Source: an uncultured Bacilli bacterium
GTDB lineage: Bacteria > Bacillota_I > Bacilli_A > RF39 > UBA660
Direction of reading: 5' to 3'
Length of the DNA: 27,502 bases
Assembly: GCA_934149515.1 (NCBI GenBank)
Contig: CAKPFD010000011.1
Coordinates: 1-27,502 of the forward strand
Made by a program: the position numbers and the translations under genes. The notes beneath the pieces were generated by a model. That model was not told the origin of the DNA. It saw nothing but the letters and a program-made list of their open reading frames with translations, and ran no database searches. The number at the start of each line of letters is the position of its first letter. Within the stretch, counting starts at the first letter, position 1. Positions 1 through 6,377 of this stretch are shown piece by piece.

Positions 1-16
1 TATATAATCTATTTAG

Positions 17-44
17 TTGATTTAATCAATCTTGGGAGTATAAT
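17..44 (+). promoter_or_regulatory. Sigma-A-type promoter upstream of the leader
   Basis: TTGATT at 17-22 and TATAAT at 39-44 are separated by 16 bases. Transcription would start near 50-52 and run into the structured leader that ends at 137. The call rests on motif match only. Confidence 0.5.
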
Positions 45-85
45 TTTTCGAATATAAGAAAAGTTAAGGCTCCATTGAGGAATCT

Positions 86-137
86 GTTCGGAAAATCCGA
101 ACTTACATATATGAATCATTCGAAAGAATGATTTTTT
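86..137 (+). terminator. Two leader hairpins, the second terminator-like
   Basis: The first hairpin pairs GTTCGGA (86-92) with TCCGAAC (96-102) around an AAA loop. The second pairs AATCATTC (114-121) with GAATGATT (126-133) around a GAAA tetraloop and runs directly into a T tract (132-137), so it looks like a Rho-independent terminator. It lies between the promoter at 17-44 and the gene starting at 184. It is therefore either an attenuator of that gene or the end of a short RNA of about 85 nt. I did not recognise a known riboswitch class. Confidence 0.5.
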
Positions 138-183
138 GGTGTTTATAAATCATCCATCCCAAAAAGAAAGGATGGTGAAAATA

Positions 184-435
184 ATGAAACAATTTAATAT
201 TTACAAGTCAACAATGAAATATTTAACAGATAAAAACTTATCTTTAAATACTAAAGGTTTCTTAACTATTATTTTATTTAATGATGGAATTATTGGATTA
301 GATATTCAAAAATATTGTACTGATAATAAAGAAACAATAAAAGATGCTTTACTTGAACTAAGAATCAACAAGTATATTAAGTACGATTCAGAATCTAAAA
401 AATTAATAGCTGCTCCTGTTCCATATACTGAATAG
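184..435 (+). CDS. Small winged-helix/HTH protein, hypothetical
   Basis: Encodes 83 aa. The ATG at 184 is preferred because an AAAGGATGGTG ribosome-binding region ends about 6 bases upstream. An upstream in-frame TTG at 136 would place the start inside the leader hairpin, and the ATG at 172 lies within the ribosome-binding site. Residues about 18-65 read as a compact helix-turn-helix of the HTH_36/replisome-organizer type. This shows in the 'LSLNTKGFL' opening helix, a recognition segment around 'NKETIKDALLELR' and a short basic wing with Lys and Tyr. Such domains occur in phage or plasmid replication initiators and in small regulators; here nothing follows the wing. The role is unknown. The leader hairpin upstream suggests attenuation. 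Confidence 0.6.
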   Translation: MKQFNIYKSTMKYLTDKNLSLNTKGFLTIILFNDGIIGLDIQKYCTDNKETIKDALLELRINKYIKYDSESKKLIAAPVPYTE

Positions 436-468
436 GATGAAGATTTAAGATAAGAAAGGGTTTTATTA

Positions 469-903
469 ATGTTAAATATTATTACAAAAGAAGTTCCAAT
501 TGACGAAGAACTTCAATCAAAGATTCAGTTTATTTGTGATTTTTGTAATGTTAAACCAACTTTTATTAACGGTTCTATTCGTAAAATTGAAAAAACAAAT
601 ATTAATTATATCGAGCCAAATAAAATAATAATTAAAAGTACTACATTTCTTGCATTTAATCATAACAAAGATGTTAAAATTTTAAATAAAAAAATTCGAT
701 ACACAACAAGCAAAAAAACATGGAAGCCCTTATACAGTAAGCTTTTTCACACTTTTACTGTCAAACTCAAGATAAAAAGTAGAGTAAACTACTTTAATGA
801 TTTTTCAATATATTTTATTCGTAAATTAATTTTATCCAGTGTTTTAATTGTTGCTAATTTTCTTTGCTCATCCATTTCATTCAAAGAATGGATATGTCTT
901 TGA
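469..903 (+). CDS. Hypothetical protein, 3' end possibly run-on
   Basis: Encodes up to 144 aa. The ATG is preceded by AAGAAAGGG (452-460) with 8-base spacing, and the gene lies 33 bases after the winged-helix gene, so the two are probably co-transcribed. I recognise no family. The N-terminal ~95 residues look like ordinary protein, with mixed charged and hydrophobic residues and the segment 'FICDFCNVKPTF' containing two Cys. The last ~40 residues are encoded antisense to the end of the 501-aa minus-strand gene (overlap 789-903) and read like a shadow translation. The simplest reading is a gene whose native 3' end was lost when the neighbouring DNA was joined, leaving a run-on tail. The alternative is a genuine convergent overlap. 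Confidence 0.4.
   Translation: MLNIITKEVPIDEELQSKIQFICDFCNVKPTFINGSIRKIEKTNINYIEPNKIIIKSTTFLAFNHNKDVKILNKKIRYTTSKKTWKPLYSKLFHTFTVKLKIKSRVNYFNDFSIYFIRKLILSSVLIVANFLCSSISFKEWICL
772..795 (-). terminator. Terminator of the 501-aa minus-strand gene
   Basis: AAAGTAG (776-782) pairs with CTACTTT (789-795) around a 6-base loop. Read on the minus strand it is followed by a short T run (778-774). The TAG stop of the minus-strand gene (791-789) sits in the stem. A second weaker hairpin (734-740 with 755-761) lies just to the left. Confidence 0.45.
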
Positions 904-2294
904 TATTCTTTTTTATTAAATTCTTTTGCTTTGTATAGATTATCTAATTCTTCCTTTAATTGCCGCTTAAGTTTATTGTTATCAATTAATAATTTTTGTT
1001 GTACTTCTTCTAATGTCATCGCTTTATTTTTAATAATATCATCAAGAATTAAAACCACCTGTGGAATAGCATTATATAAAATACTACTATGATAAGTACC
1101 ATTTCCAATCATAAAAGAATAAAAATAAAATTTTCTTTCTTCCTCTGTTTCTATCTTAGAACAAGTAGCATTATAATCTCTATCAACAAAAGAATACACT
1201 TTCTTATCAAAACAACGTTTGATTGGATGATAAGTTAATTCACAATATAAATTTTCATAAAATAAAATAGTAGAATAATGATTAGGACTAACAAATATTT
1301 TAATATTTCTATATTTCCATTTTGGATGCTTGATAGTAATAAAATGGAAAAAATTTTCCAAAACAGAAGGGGTAATAGTAGTTTCATTAATAGAAGCAGC
1401 TTCTTGTTCAATAATTTCTACAATAGGTTGAAATACTTGTTCACTAAATGTTTGATAAAGCATATTATGAGCAGTATAATTTTGATAAAATGTATCAAAA
1501 AAAGATGGATCTTGATAAATGAAATAAAAAAGTTTATTTGTATCAAAATCACAAGAGATTGGTAGATATTTTGTGAAAATAGCATATTTATTAGCAAGGA
1601 CATTAGAAAAACTTCTTAATTGTTGATCATCTAATATATAATCCAAATGGCTAGAAAATAAAATTTTATTATTATTTAGTTGTTTACTAAGATAAATATA
1701 ATATAAGTAAATATCACTAGATTCTTCCTTTTCAAAAGGAACATATTTTTGATAATTTGTATAAAGAAAAAGAAGAGATAAATCAATCTTTTTACCATTA
1801 TCCATTCGCTTATTTAAAAAAGAACAAAATCCCAAATAGCTACTTTCTTGCTGTGCCATATGAACTTGATTTACTAATATATGAACTCGTTCTAATGCAG
1901 TTATTTTTTTATCAAGAATAACTTTTTCTTTTGGTTTTTGATGAACTAAATCAAAATATTGTTCTAATAAATAGGAAATCGCTTCAAATAAATTTTCATC
2001 AGTATCACGATATTGAATTGGTTCATGATGATATTTATTTAATTGATAATTAATTCCATCAAGAGAATTTAAATAATAAATTTCTCTTAAAAATAATTGC
2101 AATTCTCTTGGCCATTTCTGGGGATGAATTTCATATTTTTTATATAAATCACAATAAGAATCGTAAAATTCAAATGTTTCTAATTGATGCCCATTATCAA
2201 TACATTCTTGCATTTTATGAACAATGTAATGATAACTTTTTTTATCTATTTTTTCGCCAATTACCCAACGGATAAATAATTCGTTTTCTAACAT
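789..2294 (-). CDS. Unrecognised 501-aa protein with C-terminal coiled coil
   Basis: Encodes 501 aa from an ATG with an AGAAAG-like ribosome-binding site and a TATAAT-like box (2330-2325) about 30 bases upstream; no clear -35 was found. I do not recognise a domain. The protein is soluble, with no signal peptide or membrane segment. It is rich in Tyr, Phe, Lys and Ile, with many helix-forming stretches in residues 1-290. A middle part with predicted strands follows (about 315-400, for example 'RNIKIFVSPNHYS'). The end is a strongly charged helical tail (about 425-501, Lys/Glu/Leu rich) typical of coiled coil. It follows the tandem-HTH regulator gene on the same strand, but a terminator separates them, so it is probably its own transcript. 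It could be a structural or defence-associated protein; nothing visible decides this. Confidence 0.6.
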   Translation of the reverse strand: MLENELFIRWVIGEKIDKKSYHYIVHKMQECIDNGHQLETFEFYDSYCDLYKKYEIHPQKWPRELQLFLREIYYLNSLDGINYQLNKYHHEPIQYRDTDENLFEAISYLLEQYFDLVHQKPKEKVILDKKITALERVHILVNQVHMAQQESSYLGFCSFLNKRMDNGKKIDLSLLFLYTNYQKYVPFEKEESSDIYLYYIYLSKQLNNNKILFSSHLDYILDDQQLRSFSNVLANKYAIFTKYLPISCDFDTNKLFYFIYQDPSFFDTFYQNYTAHNMLYQTFSEQVFQPIVEIIEQEAASINETTITPSVLENFFHFITIKHPKWKYRNIKIFVSPNHYSTILFYENLYCELTYHPIKRCFDKKVYSFVDRDYNATCSKIETEEERKFYFYSFMIGNGTYHSSILYNAIPQVVLILDDIIKNKAMTLEEVQQKLLIDNNKLKRQLKEELDNLYKAKEFNKKEYQRHIHSLNEMDEQRKLATIKTLDKINLRIKYIEKSLK

Positions 2295-2341
2295 AATATC
2301 ATTCTTTCTATATTTCTCATGACCATTATAACATAAGACAA

Positions 2342-2371
2342 TAAAAAAAGTTTATCATGATAATAAACTTT
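2342..2371 (-). terminator. Rho-independent terminator of the HTH regulator
   Basis: AAAGTTTAT (2347-2355) pairs with ATAAACTTT (2363-2371) around a 7-base loop, a 9-bp stem. Read on the minus strand it is followed by seven T (2349-2343). It overlaps the stop codon of the tandem-HTH gene and separates that gene from the 501-aa gene. Confidence 0.75.
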
Positions 2372-2816
2372 AAAGCAAAACAGATTGAACAGCGCCACAT
2401 AATTCATTTAAAGAAATAGGATAAGCATCAACTAATAGAATTAATCTATCCGTTGGAATTCTAGTTCTACCATCTTCATAATAAGAATAAGTGGATTGAT
2501 GTACACACATTGTAATTGCAAATTCTTTTTGTGTTTTATTCAACTTAATTCTTTGTTGTTTTAAATTTCTTCCAACAAACGCAACATCAATCTCATCTGG
2601 ATAGAAAATAGCCTGCTTATCTTGACTAATACCAAGCATATACTCCAAATTAGTATGAAAAATTTTTGCTAACATAATTAGTTTCTCGATTGGAAAATTA
2701 ACATCTCCTAATTCCCACATTGTATATGTAGAACGATTAACACCTAGCATCATAGCAACTTGGCTTTGAGTTAAGTCATGATCTTCACGTAGATCTTTGA
2801 TTTTATTGTACTTCAT
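2370..2816 (-). CDS. Tandem HTH (Cro/CI family) transcriptional regulator
   Basis: Encodes 148 aa. The ATG at 2816 is chosen because AGGTGG lies 8 bases upstream; a GTG at 2828 overlaps that ribosome-binding site. Two helix-turn-helix domains of the XRE/HTH_3 type lie in tandem. The first is at residues about 5-62 ('LTQSQVAMMLGVNRSTYTMWE') and the second at about 83-142 ('KTQKEFAITMCVHQSTYSYYE'), joined by a short linker. No sensor or peptidase domain is present, so it likely acts as a compact DNA-binding repressor or activator. It is divergent from the bacteriocin transporter operon, sharing the 129-base region 2817-2945. Control of that operon and of itself is the natural inference. It could instead control the 501-aa gene downstream. 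Confidence 0.85.
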   Translation of the reverse strand: MKYNKIKDLREDHDLTQSQVAMMLGVNRSTYTMWELGDVNFPIEKLIMLAKIFHTNLEYMLGISQDKQAIFYPDEIDVAFVGRNLKQQRIKLNKTQKEFAITMCVHQSTYSYYEDGRTRIPTDRLILLVDAYPISLNELCGAVQSVLL

Positions 2817-2945
2817 GTTCTTTACCACCTAGCTTCATTGTATTACAGGAGTTATATTTATTGGATATTTGTCAAAATAAGTGATAATTGCATTTGCAAG
2901 ACCAATTTTTTGTTTCTTTCTAAAAATATAGTAGGAGGTGTTAAT

Positions 2946-5036
2946 TTGAAAACAGTTCCTATTGTAAAACAGGAAACAAAAACAGATTGTGGTATTGCTT
3001 GTTTATTAGCATTAATACGTTACTATGATAAGGAAGTACCAAGAAGTTGGCTTTATCAAGAAAGTAAATTCCAAAAAAACGGTGTAAGTATGTATGGCTT
3101 ACAACAAGCTGCAATAAAATTAGGATTTCAAGCAACAGGTGTAGAATGTTTACTAGCACAAATAAAAACACTATCACTACCAGCGATTGCTCACATTAAA
3201 ATAGAAGATGCTTTGTATCATTTTGTCGTAATTTTAGAAGTGGGGGATGATCAAATTAAAATAATGGATCCAGCAATTGGATATCAAAAGATAACACTTA
3301 AAAAATTTCAAAGTATCACGACAAATTATTATTTATTACTACAACCGACATCTACACTACATTCTATTGTTTGTTATTCACCACTTACTAATTGTAATAA
3401 GAAGTTTCTAAAGCAAAATAAAGGAGTTTTTGGATGCTTACTAATCTTAATAATAGTAACAATCATATTAGAATTTTGTTTAATGTTTCAATTTAAAATT
3501 ATTTTAAATATTGCTTTATTACCAGCAATTACGAATCATCTATGGAAATTATTATTTGTTTTTACAATGCTACTATGTCTACATTTCTTTGCTCAAGTAC
3601 TGTTATATCAATATCAATCCTATTTTTATGAAGAATACAAAAGTACACTAACAAAGAAATTCTATCATCATTTTTTAACACTTCCTGTTGCTTATTATCA
3701 ATTACAAGAGCAAGGATACATCTTATCTTTATTAGATGATATTGAATGGATGAGTAAATTTATTGCGAAAGTTTATACTAACTTTTTAATGGTTATATGT
3801 TTACTGTTTATTTTCAATATATATCTCTATTATTTATCAAAGGCTATTTTTCTATTTTTATTACTTGGCCAAACTTTATTCATTCTCTTAGTAGAAATAG
3901 AGAAAAAAGTAATAAGAAAGCAATATGAAAAAGTATATCAGACAAAAAAACAACAATATCAATTGGAAACAGAATTGTTTCAAACGTTTGATAGAACAAA
4001 AGGATTACATATTGAAAAACTAATTCAACAACAATTATATAAGCAGTTTAAAAAAACATTAATAGATACAAAACGATTAGAAATTTATCAACAAAACTAT
4101 TCATTATTATATCATTTATTGGAAAAATTAGTGTGTCTTATCTTAATTATTATGAGTGGGTATTTATATATTCACCAAAAAATAAATGTATCTTTTTCTA
4201 CTTTTGTTTTATTAGAAACAGCACTTCTTGCAACCATTAAAAATAATAACAGTCTATTATTTTTCTATCTAGAGTACCAATTATATAAAGAATCCTATCA
4301 CCGTCTACAAGAGTTTTTCCTTTGTCAACCAGAAAAATTACTAATGCATCCTTCATTTCCAAAAGAAGAAAAAATAAATTGTATTGAATTTATTAATGTA
4401 TCATTTTCTTACGCTGATAAAATTGTTTTAAAAAACAGTAATTTAACGATAAGAGAAAAGCAAAAAGTATGTATTTATGGTAAAAGTGGAAGTGGTAAAA
4501 GTACGTTAGTAAAATTATTAGGAAGGTATTACGCTTTAGAAAATGGCTATATTAAAATCAATTATCGAAATATTAATTACTATAACTTAGATACCTTAAG
4601 AAAGATGATTGGATATATGAATCCTAATGGTGCCTTATTAAAGGGAAGTATTCAACAGATGATTTTATTAAATAGGAAATTAGATGTAAAAAGATTAAAT
4701 GAAATAATTTATATTTGTACTTTAGATGAAGTGATGAAAAATAAAAATCTAACTTTAGAAAGTATCATAGAAACAAATTGTCCAACGTTTAGCAGTGGAG
4801 AAAGGCAACGCCTTCTATTAGCACAGGGGTTATATCAAGATTATCCACTTTATATTTTAGATGAATGTCTATCGATGGTAGATATTAAAACTGAAAGGAA
4901 AATTATTAAAAGACTTTGTAACTTTAATAAAAATAAAATAATCATCTATATTTCACATCGAATTCATCCCAAACTTTTTGATAGATATATAGAAATTGAA
5001 AAAGGAATTTGCTATGAAAAAAAAGAAGTTATATAA
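2946..5036 (+). CDS. Bacteriocin-type ABC transporter with C39 peptidase
   Basis: Encodes 696 aa from a TTG start 5 bases after a perfect AGGAGGTG (2933-2940). The open frame continues upstream to 2838 but lacks a ribosome-binding site there. Domains in order: a C39 double-glycine peptidase (residues ~3-130; Cys15 in 'TDCGIACL', His92, Asp108); a six-helix membrane domain (~155-450); and an ABC ATPase (~480-690) with Walker A at 512-520 ('GKSGSGKST'), signature 'SSGERQ' near 616, Walker B Asp639-Glu640 and switch His671. Family knowledge: such proteins cleave leaders after Gly-Gly and export the mature peptide. The substrates are evidently the two GG peptides just downstream. Odd points are that the Q-loop reads 'YMNPNG' without the usual Gln, and the D-loop is 'SMVD'. 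A weak promoter (TTGGAT 2861-2866, GATAAT 2883-2888) may serve it. Confidence 0.93.
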   Translation: MKTVPIVKQETKTDCGIACLLALIRYYDKEVPRSWLYQESKFQKNGVSMYGLQQAAIKLGFQATGVECLLAQIKTLSLPAIAHIKIEDALYHFVVILEVGDDQIKIMDPAIGYQKITLKKFQSITTNYYLLLQPTSTLHSIVCYSPLTNCNKKFLKQNKGVFGCLLILIIVTIILEFCLMFQFKIILNIALLPAITNHLWKLLFVFTMLLCLHFFAQVLLYQYQSYFYEEYKSTLTKKFYHHFLTLPVAYYQLQEQGYILSLLDDIEWMSKFIAKVYTNFLMVICLLFIFNIYLYYLSKAIFLFLLLGQTLFILLVEIEKKVIRKQYEKVYQTKKQQYQLETELFQTFDRTKGLHIEKLIQQQLYKQFKKTLIDTKRLEIYQQNYSLLYHLLEKLVCLILIIMSGYLYIHQKINVSFSTFVLLETALLATIKNNNSLLFFYLEYQLYKESYHRLQEFFLCQPEKLLMHPSFPKEEKINCIEFINVSFSYADKIVLKNSNLTIREKQKVCIYGKSGSGKSTLVKLLGRYYALENGYIKINYRNINYYNLDTLRKMIGYMNPNGALLKGSIQQMILLNRKLDVKRLNEIIYICTLDEVMKNKNLTLESIIETNCPTFSSGERQRLLLAQGLYQDYPLYILDECLSMVDIKTERKIIKRLCNFNKNKIIIYISHRIHPKLFDRYIEIEKGICYEKKEVI

Positions 5037-5361
5037 AAAAACAGTAATATTTCTTTTCTTAATAATTTTGCTACATTGTCAATTACAGAAAAAACTACCG
5101 ATCTATCAACCACTGACTGCTGTTTGTTTAGATGAAAAGACATTACTATTAAATTTAGATAATAAGCAAAAACAATCATTACAACAAAATCAAGTTATCT
5201 ATTATCAAAATAAAAAAATTGAATATTCTTATCAAGAAGATGAATGGATAACATTAAAGACAACGAAAAAAATTTGCCATGAAGAAGTAATTTCTATTTC
5301 TATTTTGACGAAAAGAAAGACTTTTTATGACATTTTATTAGAAAATTGGAGGAAAGAATGA
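5014..5361 (+). CDS. Small membrane-anchored protein of the bacteriocin operon
   Basis: Encodes 115 aa. The ATG at 5014 follows an AAGGA ribosome-binding site and overlaps the end of the transporter gene by 23 bases. A basic N-terminus (residues 1-8) is followed by one hydrophobic membrane segment (~10-27) and an ~85-residue extracytoplasmic tail with short strand-like stretches. By position it corresponds to the HlyD-like accessory protein usually encoded beside C39 transporters. That family is normally several hundred residues with a long coiled coil, which is absent here. It may be a minimal adaptor keeping only the membrane anchor and one barrel-like segment, or an unrelated immunity protein. 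Its stop overlaps the next start (ATGA). Confidence 0.7.
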   Translation: MKKKKLYKKTVIFLFLIILLHCQLQKKLPIYQPLTAVCLDEKTLLLNLDNKQKQSLQQNQVIYYQNKKIEYSYQEDEWITLKTTKKICHEEVISISILTKRKTFYDILLENWRKE

Positions 5362-5504
5362 AACAATTACCAAAAGAACAATTGCAAGAAATAAAAGGAG
5401 GTAGCGCCTTAGCCATAGGAATGACAATCATTGCTTTTGTTGTCTTCCTAGCCGGTGCGATTAATGGCTATGTACATCCTAAAACGTGTGGAGGTGAAGA
5501 ATGA
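5358..5504 (+). CDS. Double-glycine-leader bacteriocin peptide A
   Basis: Encodes 48 aa. The ribosome-binding site GGAGG (5348-5352) is 5 bases from the ATG, which overlaps the previous stop as ATGA. The 15-residue leader 'MKQLPKEQLQEIKGG' fits the double-glycine consensus read by C39 peptidases. Cleavage after Gly15 leaves a 33-residue peptide: a strongly hydrophobic helix (~17-38) with a GxxxG motif at 33-37 ('GAING'), then a short tail with His40, Pro41, Lys42 and a single Cys44. Small, hydrophobic and GxxxG-bearing mature peptides are typical of class IIb two-peptide bacteriocins. The partner would be the peptide encoded immediately downstream. Bactericidal activity is inferred; a signalling role is possible. 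Confidence 0.85.
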   Translation: MKQLPKEQLQEIKGGSALAIGMTIIAFVVFLAGAINGYVHPKTCGGEE

Positions 5505-5671
5505 AAACGATCAATCAAGAAAAATTAAAAAATATAAAAGGTGGATATACACTAACAAGTACTTTTTTTAGTGGGATAAATATTTTGTTTCGATTACTAG
5601 CAGAAGCAGGCGAAAGAGTAGGTTCTGGTCTAAGAAGAATAGAAAGTGATAAATTATGTCCGATAGAATAA
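5501..5671 (+). CDS. Double-glycine-leader bacteriocin peptide B
   Basis: Encodes 56 aa. The ATG overlaps the stop of peptide A (ATGA), and GGAGGTG (5490-5496) is 4 bases upstream, inside the last codons of peptide A. The leader 'MKTINQEKLKNIKGG' matches that of peptide A at the key positions (Leu9, Ile12, Lys13, Gly14, Gly15). The mature part is 41 residues. It is amphipathic, with Phe/Leu/Ile in the first half and alternating Glu and Arg in the second, and it has a GxxxG motif at 37-41 ('GERVG'). A single Cys53 lies three residues from the end. With peptide A it forms a plausible class IIb pair in which the two helices pack through GxxxG motifs. No modification enzyme is encoded nearby. Confidence 0.85.
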   Translation: MKTINQEKLKNIKGGYTLTSTFFSGINILFRLLAEAGERVGSGLRRIESDKLCPIE

Positions 5672-5766
5672 AAAGAATCATAAAAATACCACTTTATTTC
5701 ATCTTTTTAATAGGAATTTATGTATTAGGACAGGCTTTAGGGCAGTTTTTTGCTATCATTTTCTAA
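5656..5766 (+). CDS. 36-aa membrane peptide, putative immunity protein
   Basis: Encodes 36 aa. The ATG overlaps the end of peptide B by 16 bases, with an AAAGTGAT-like ribosome-binding site 5 bases upstream. A basic N-terminus (Arg4, Lys6, Arg7, Lys10) precedes one hydrophobic helix to the end. It contains GIYVLG and GQALG, so GxxxG spacing at residues 25-29. There is no Gly-Gly leader, so the C39 transporter should not process it. The last gene of a class IIb operon commonly encodes the immunity protein, and the GxxxG helix could dock on the bacteriocin pair in the membrane. That is inference; it could also be a leaderless third peptide or a non-functional ORF. Confidence 0.6.
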   Translation: MSDRIKRIIKIPLYFIFLIGIYVLGQALGQFFAIIF

Positions 5767-5773
5767 AAAAAGT

Positions 5774-5814
5774 AACAAAAAATGAAAAAAAACGTAAAAT
5801 TTTGTTGTTTTTTT
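5774..5814 (+). terminator. Weak terminator of the bacteriocin operon
   Basis: AACAAAA (5774-5780) can pair with TTTTGTT (5800-5806), followed by G and seven T. The stem has one GC pair and a long loop, so it is weak. It overlaps the -35 of the rpsU promoter. Confidence 0.3.
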
Positions 5815-5834
5815 CTATAGCAAGGTGTTATAAT
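5805..5834 (+). promoter_or_regulatory. Promoter of rpsU
   Basis: An extended -10 (TGTTATAAT, 5826-5834) is preceded by TTGTTT (5805-5810) with 18-base spacing. The transcript would start about 28 bases before the rpsU start codon. Confidence 0.65.
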
Positions 5835-5869
5835 CATTTGTAGAAAAAAACGAAGGGAGGGATAACTGT

Positions 5870-6076
5870 ATGACACAAGTGCAAGTAAAAAATGGTAACT
5901 TAGACTTTGCTATTAAAAAATATAAACAAAAGCTTGCAAGAAATGGTGTCCCTTCAGAAGCAAAAAAACATGACGCTTATGATAAACCAGGCGTTCGTCG
6001 TAGAAAAGCTAAGAAAGAGGCTATCAAAAACGCTCGTAAAAATGAACGTAAACAACATAAAAGTAATAGAGACTAA
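5870..6076 (+). CDS. rpsU: 30S ribosomal protein S21 (bS21)
   Basis: Encodes 68 aa with a GGGAGG ribosome-binding site. The protein is very basic, with the bS21 pattern: a short strand ('VQVKNGNLDFAIKKYKQK'), 'AYDKP.VRRRKAKKEA', and a Lys/Arg-rich tail. It joins the small subunit near the 3' end of 16S rRNA and assists initiation. It is slightly longer than the common 57-60 residues because of extra C-terminal basic residues. It has its own promoter and a terminator just after the stop, so it forms a single-gene transcript. In many Bacillota rpsU lies next to yqeY or yqfCD; here yqfC follows. Confidence 0.96.
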   Translation: MTQVQVKNGNLDFAIKKYKQKLARNGVPSEAKKHDAYDKPGVRRRKAKKEAIKNARKNERKQHKSNRD

Positions 6077-6096
6077 GAAATTAGTTTCTTTTTTTT
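6072..6096 (+). terminator. Terminator after rpsU
   Basis: AAGAAA (6075-6080) pairs with TTTCTT (6085-6090) around TTAG, followed by a T run to 6095. An alternative stem uses ACTAA/TTAGT (6072-6085). The stem is AT-rich but well placed. Confidence 0.6.
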
Positions 6097-6131
6097 ATTT
6101 ATGTAACATAAAGTACATTAGGTGATGCGAA

Positions 6132-6377
6132 ATGCAAGCTTTTCAACAAATTAGAAATTATATAGAAGATAAAGAATTTCACATAGATATTTACAGTAAT
6201 AAAATTCATGTTATTAACTATCAAAAAATAATATCATTAGAACCTGATAAAATCATGATTAAAGCACCAAATTACAAAATAATATTACTTGGAAGAAATT
6301 TTTCCCTTGATCAATTATTAGAACAAGAAATTTTATTAGAAGGAACTCTTGTGAGTTTAGAAGTGAAAAATGAGTAG
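6132..6377 (+). CDS. yqfC: Sporulation protein YqfC (YabP/YqfC family)
   Basis: Encodes 81 aa with the ribosome-binding site AGGTGAT, 5 bases from the ATG. It is a small all-beta protein with a short hydrophobic-strand pattern ('NKIHVINYQKIISLEPDKI', then 'EILLEGTLVSLEV') characteristic of the YabP/YqfC family. Family knowledge: in Bacillus it is made in the mother cell during sporulation under sigma E. The gene overlaps yqfD by 8 bases, the conserved yqfC-yqfD order, which strengthens the call. Its presence suggests that the organism, or a recent ancestor, makes endospores. I could not pick out a convincing sigma-E promoter in the 55 bases after rpsU. Confidence 0.85.
   Translation: MQAFQQIRNYIEDKEFHIDIYSNKIHVINYQKIISLEPDKIMIKAPNYKIILLGRNFSLDQLLEQEILLEGTLVSLEVKNE

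Noticed and set aside
2838..2945. Upstream extension of the C39 transporter frame
   Set aside because: There is no ribosome-binding site at its start, the residues are not like a C39 domain, and a perfect AGGAGGTG points to the TTG at 2946.
5907..6125. 72-aa frame overlapping rpsU in another frame
   Set aside because: It is out of frame with clear bS21 coding sequence and has no ribosome-binding site.
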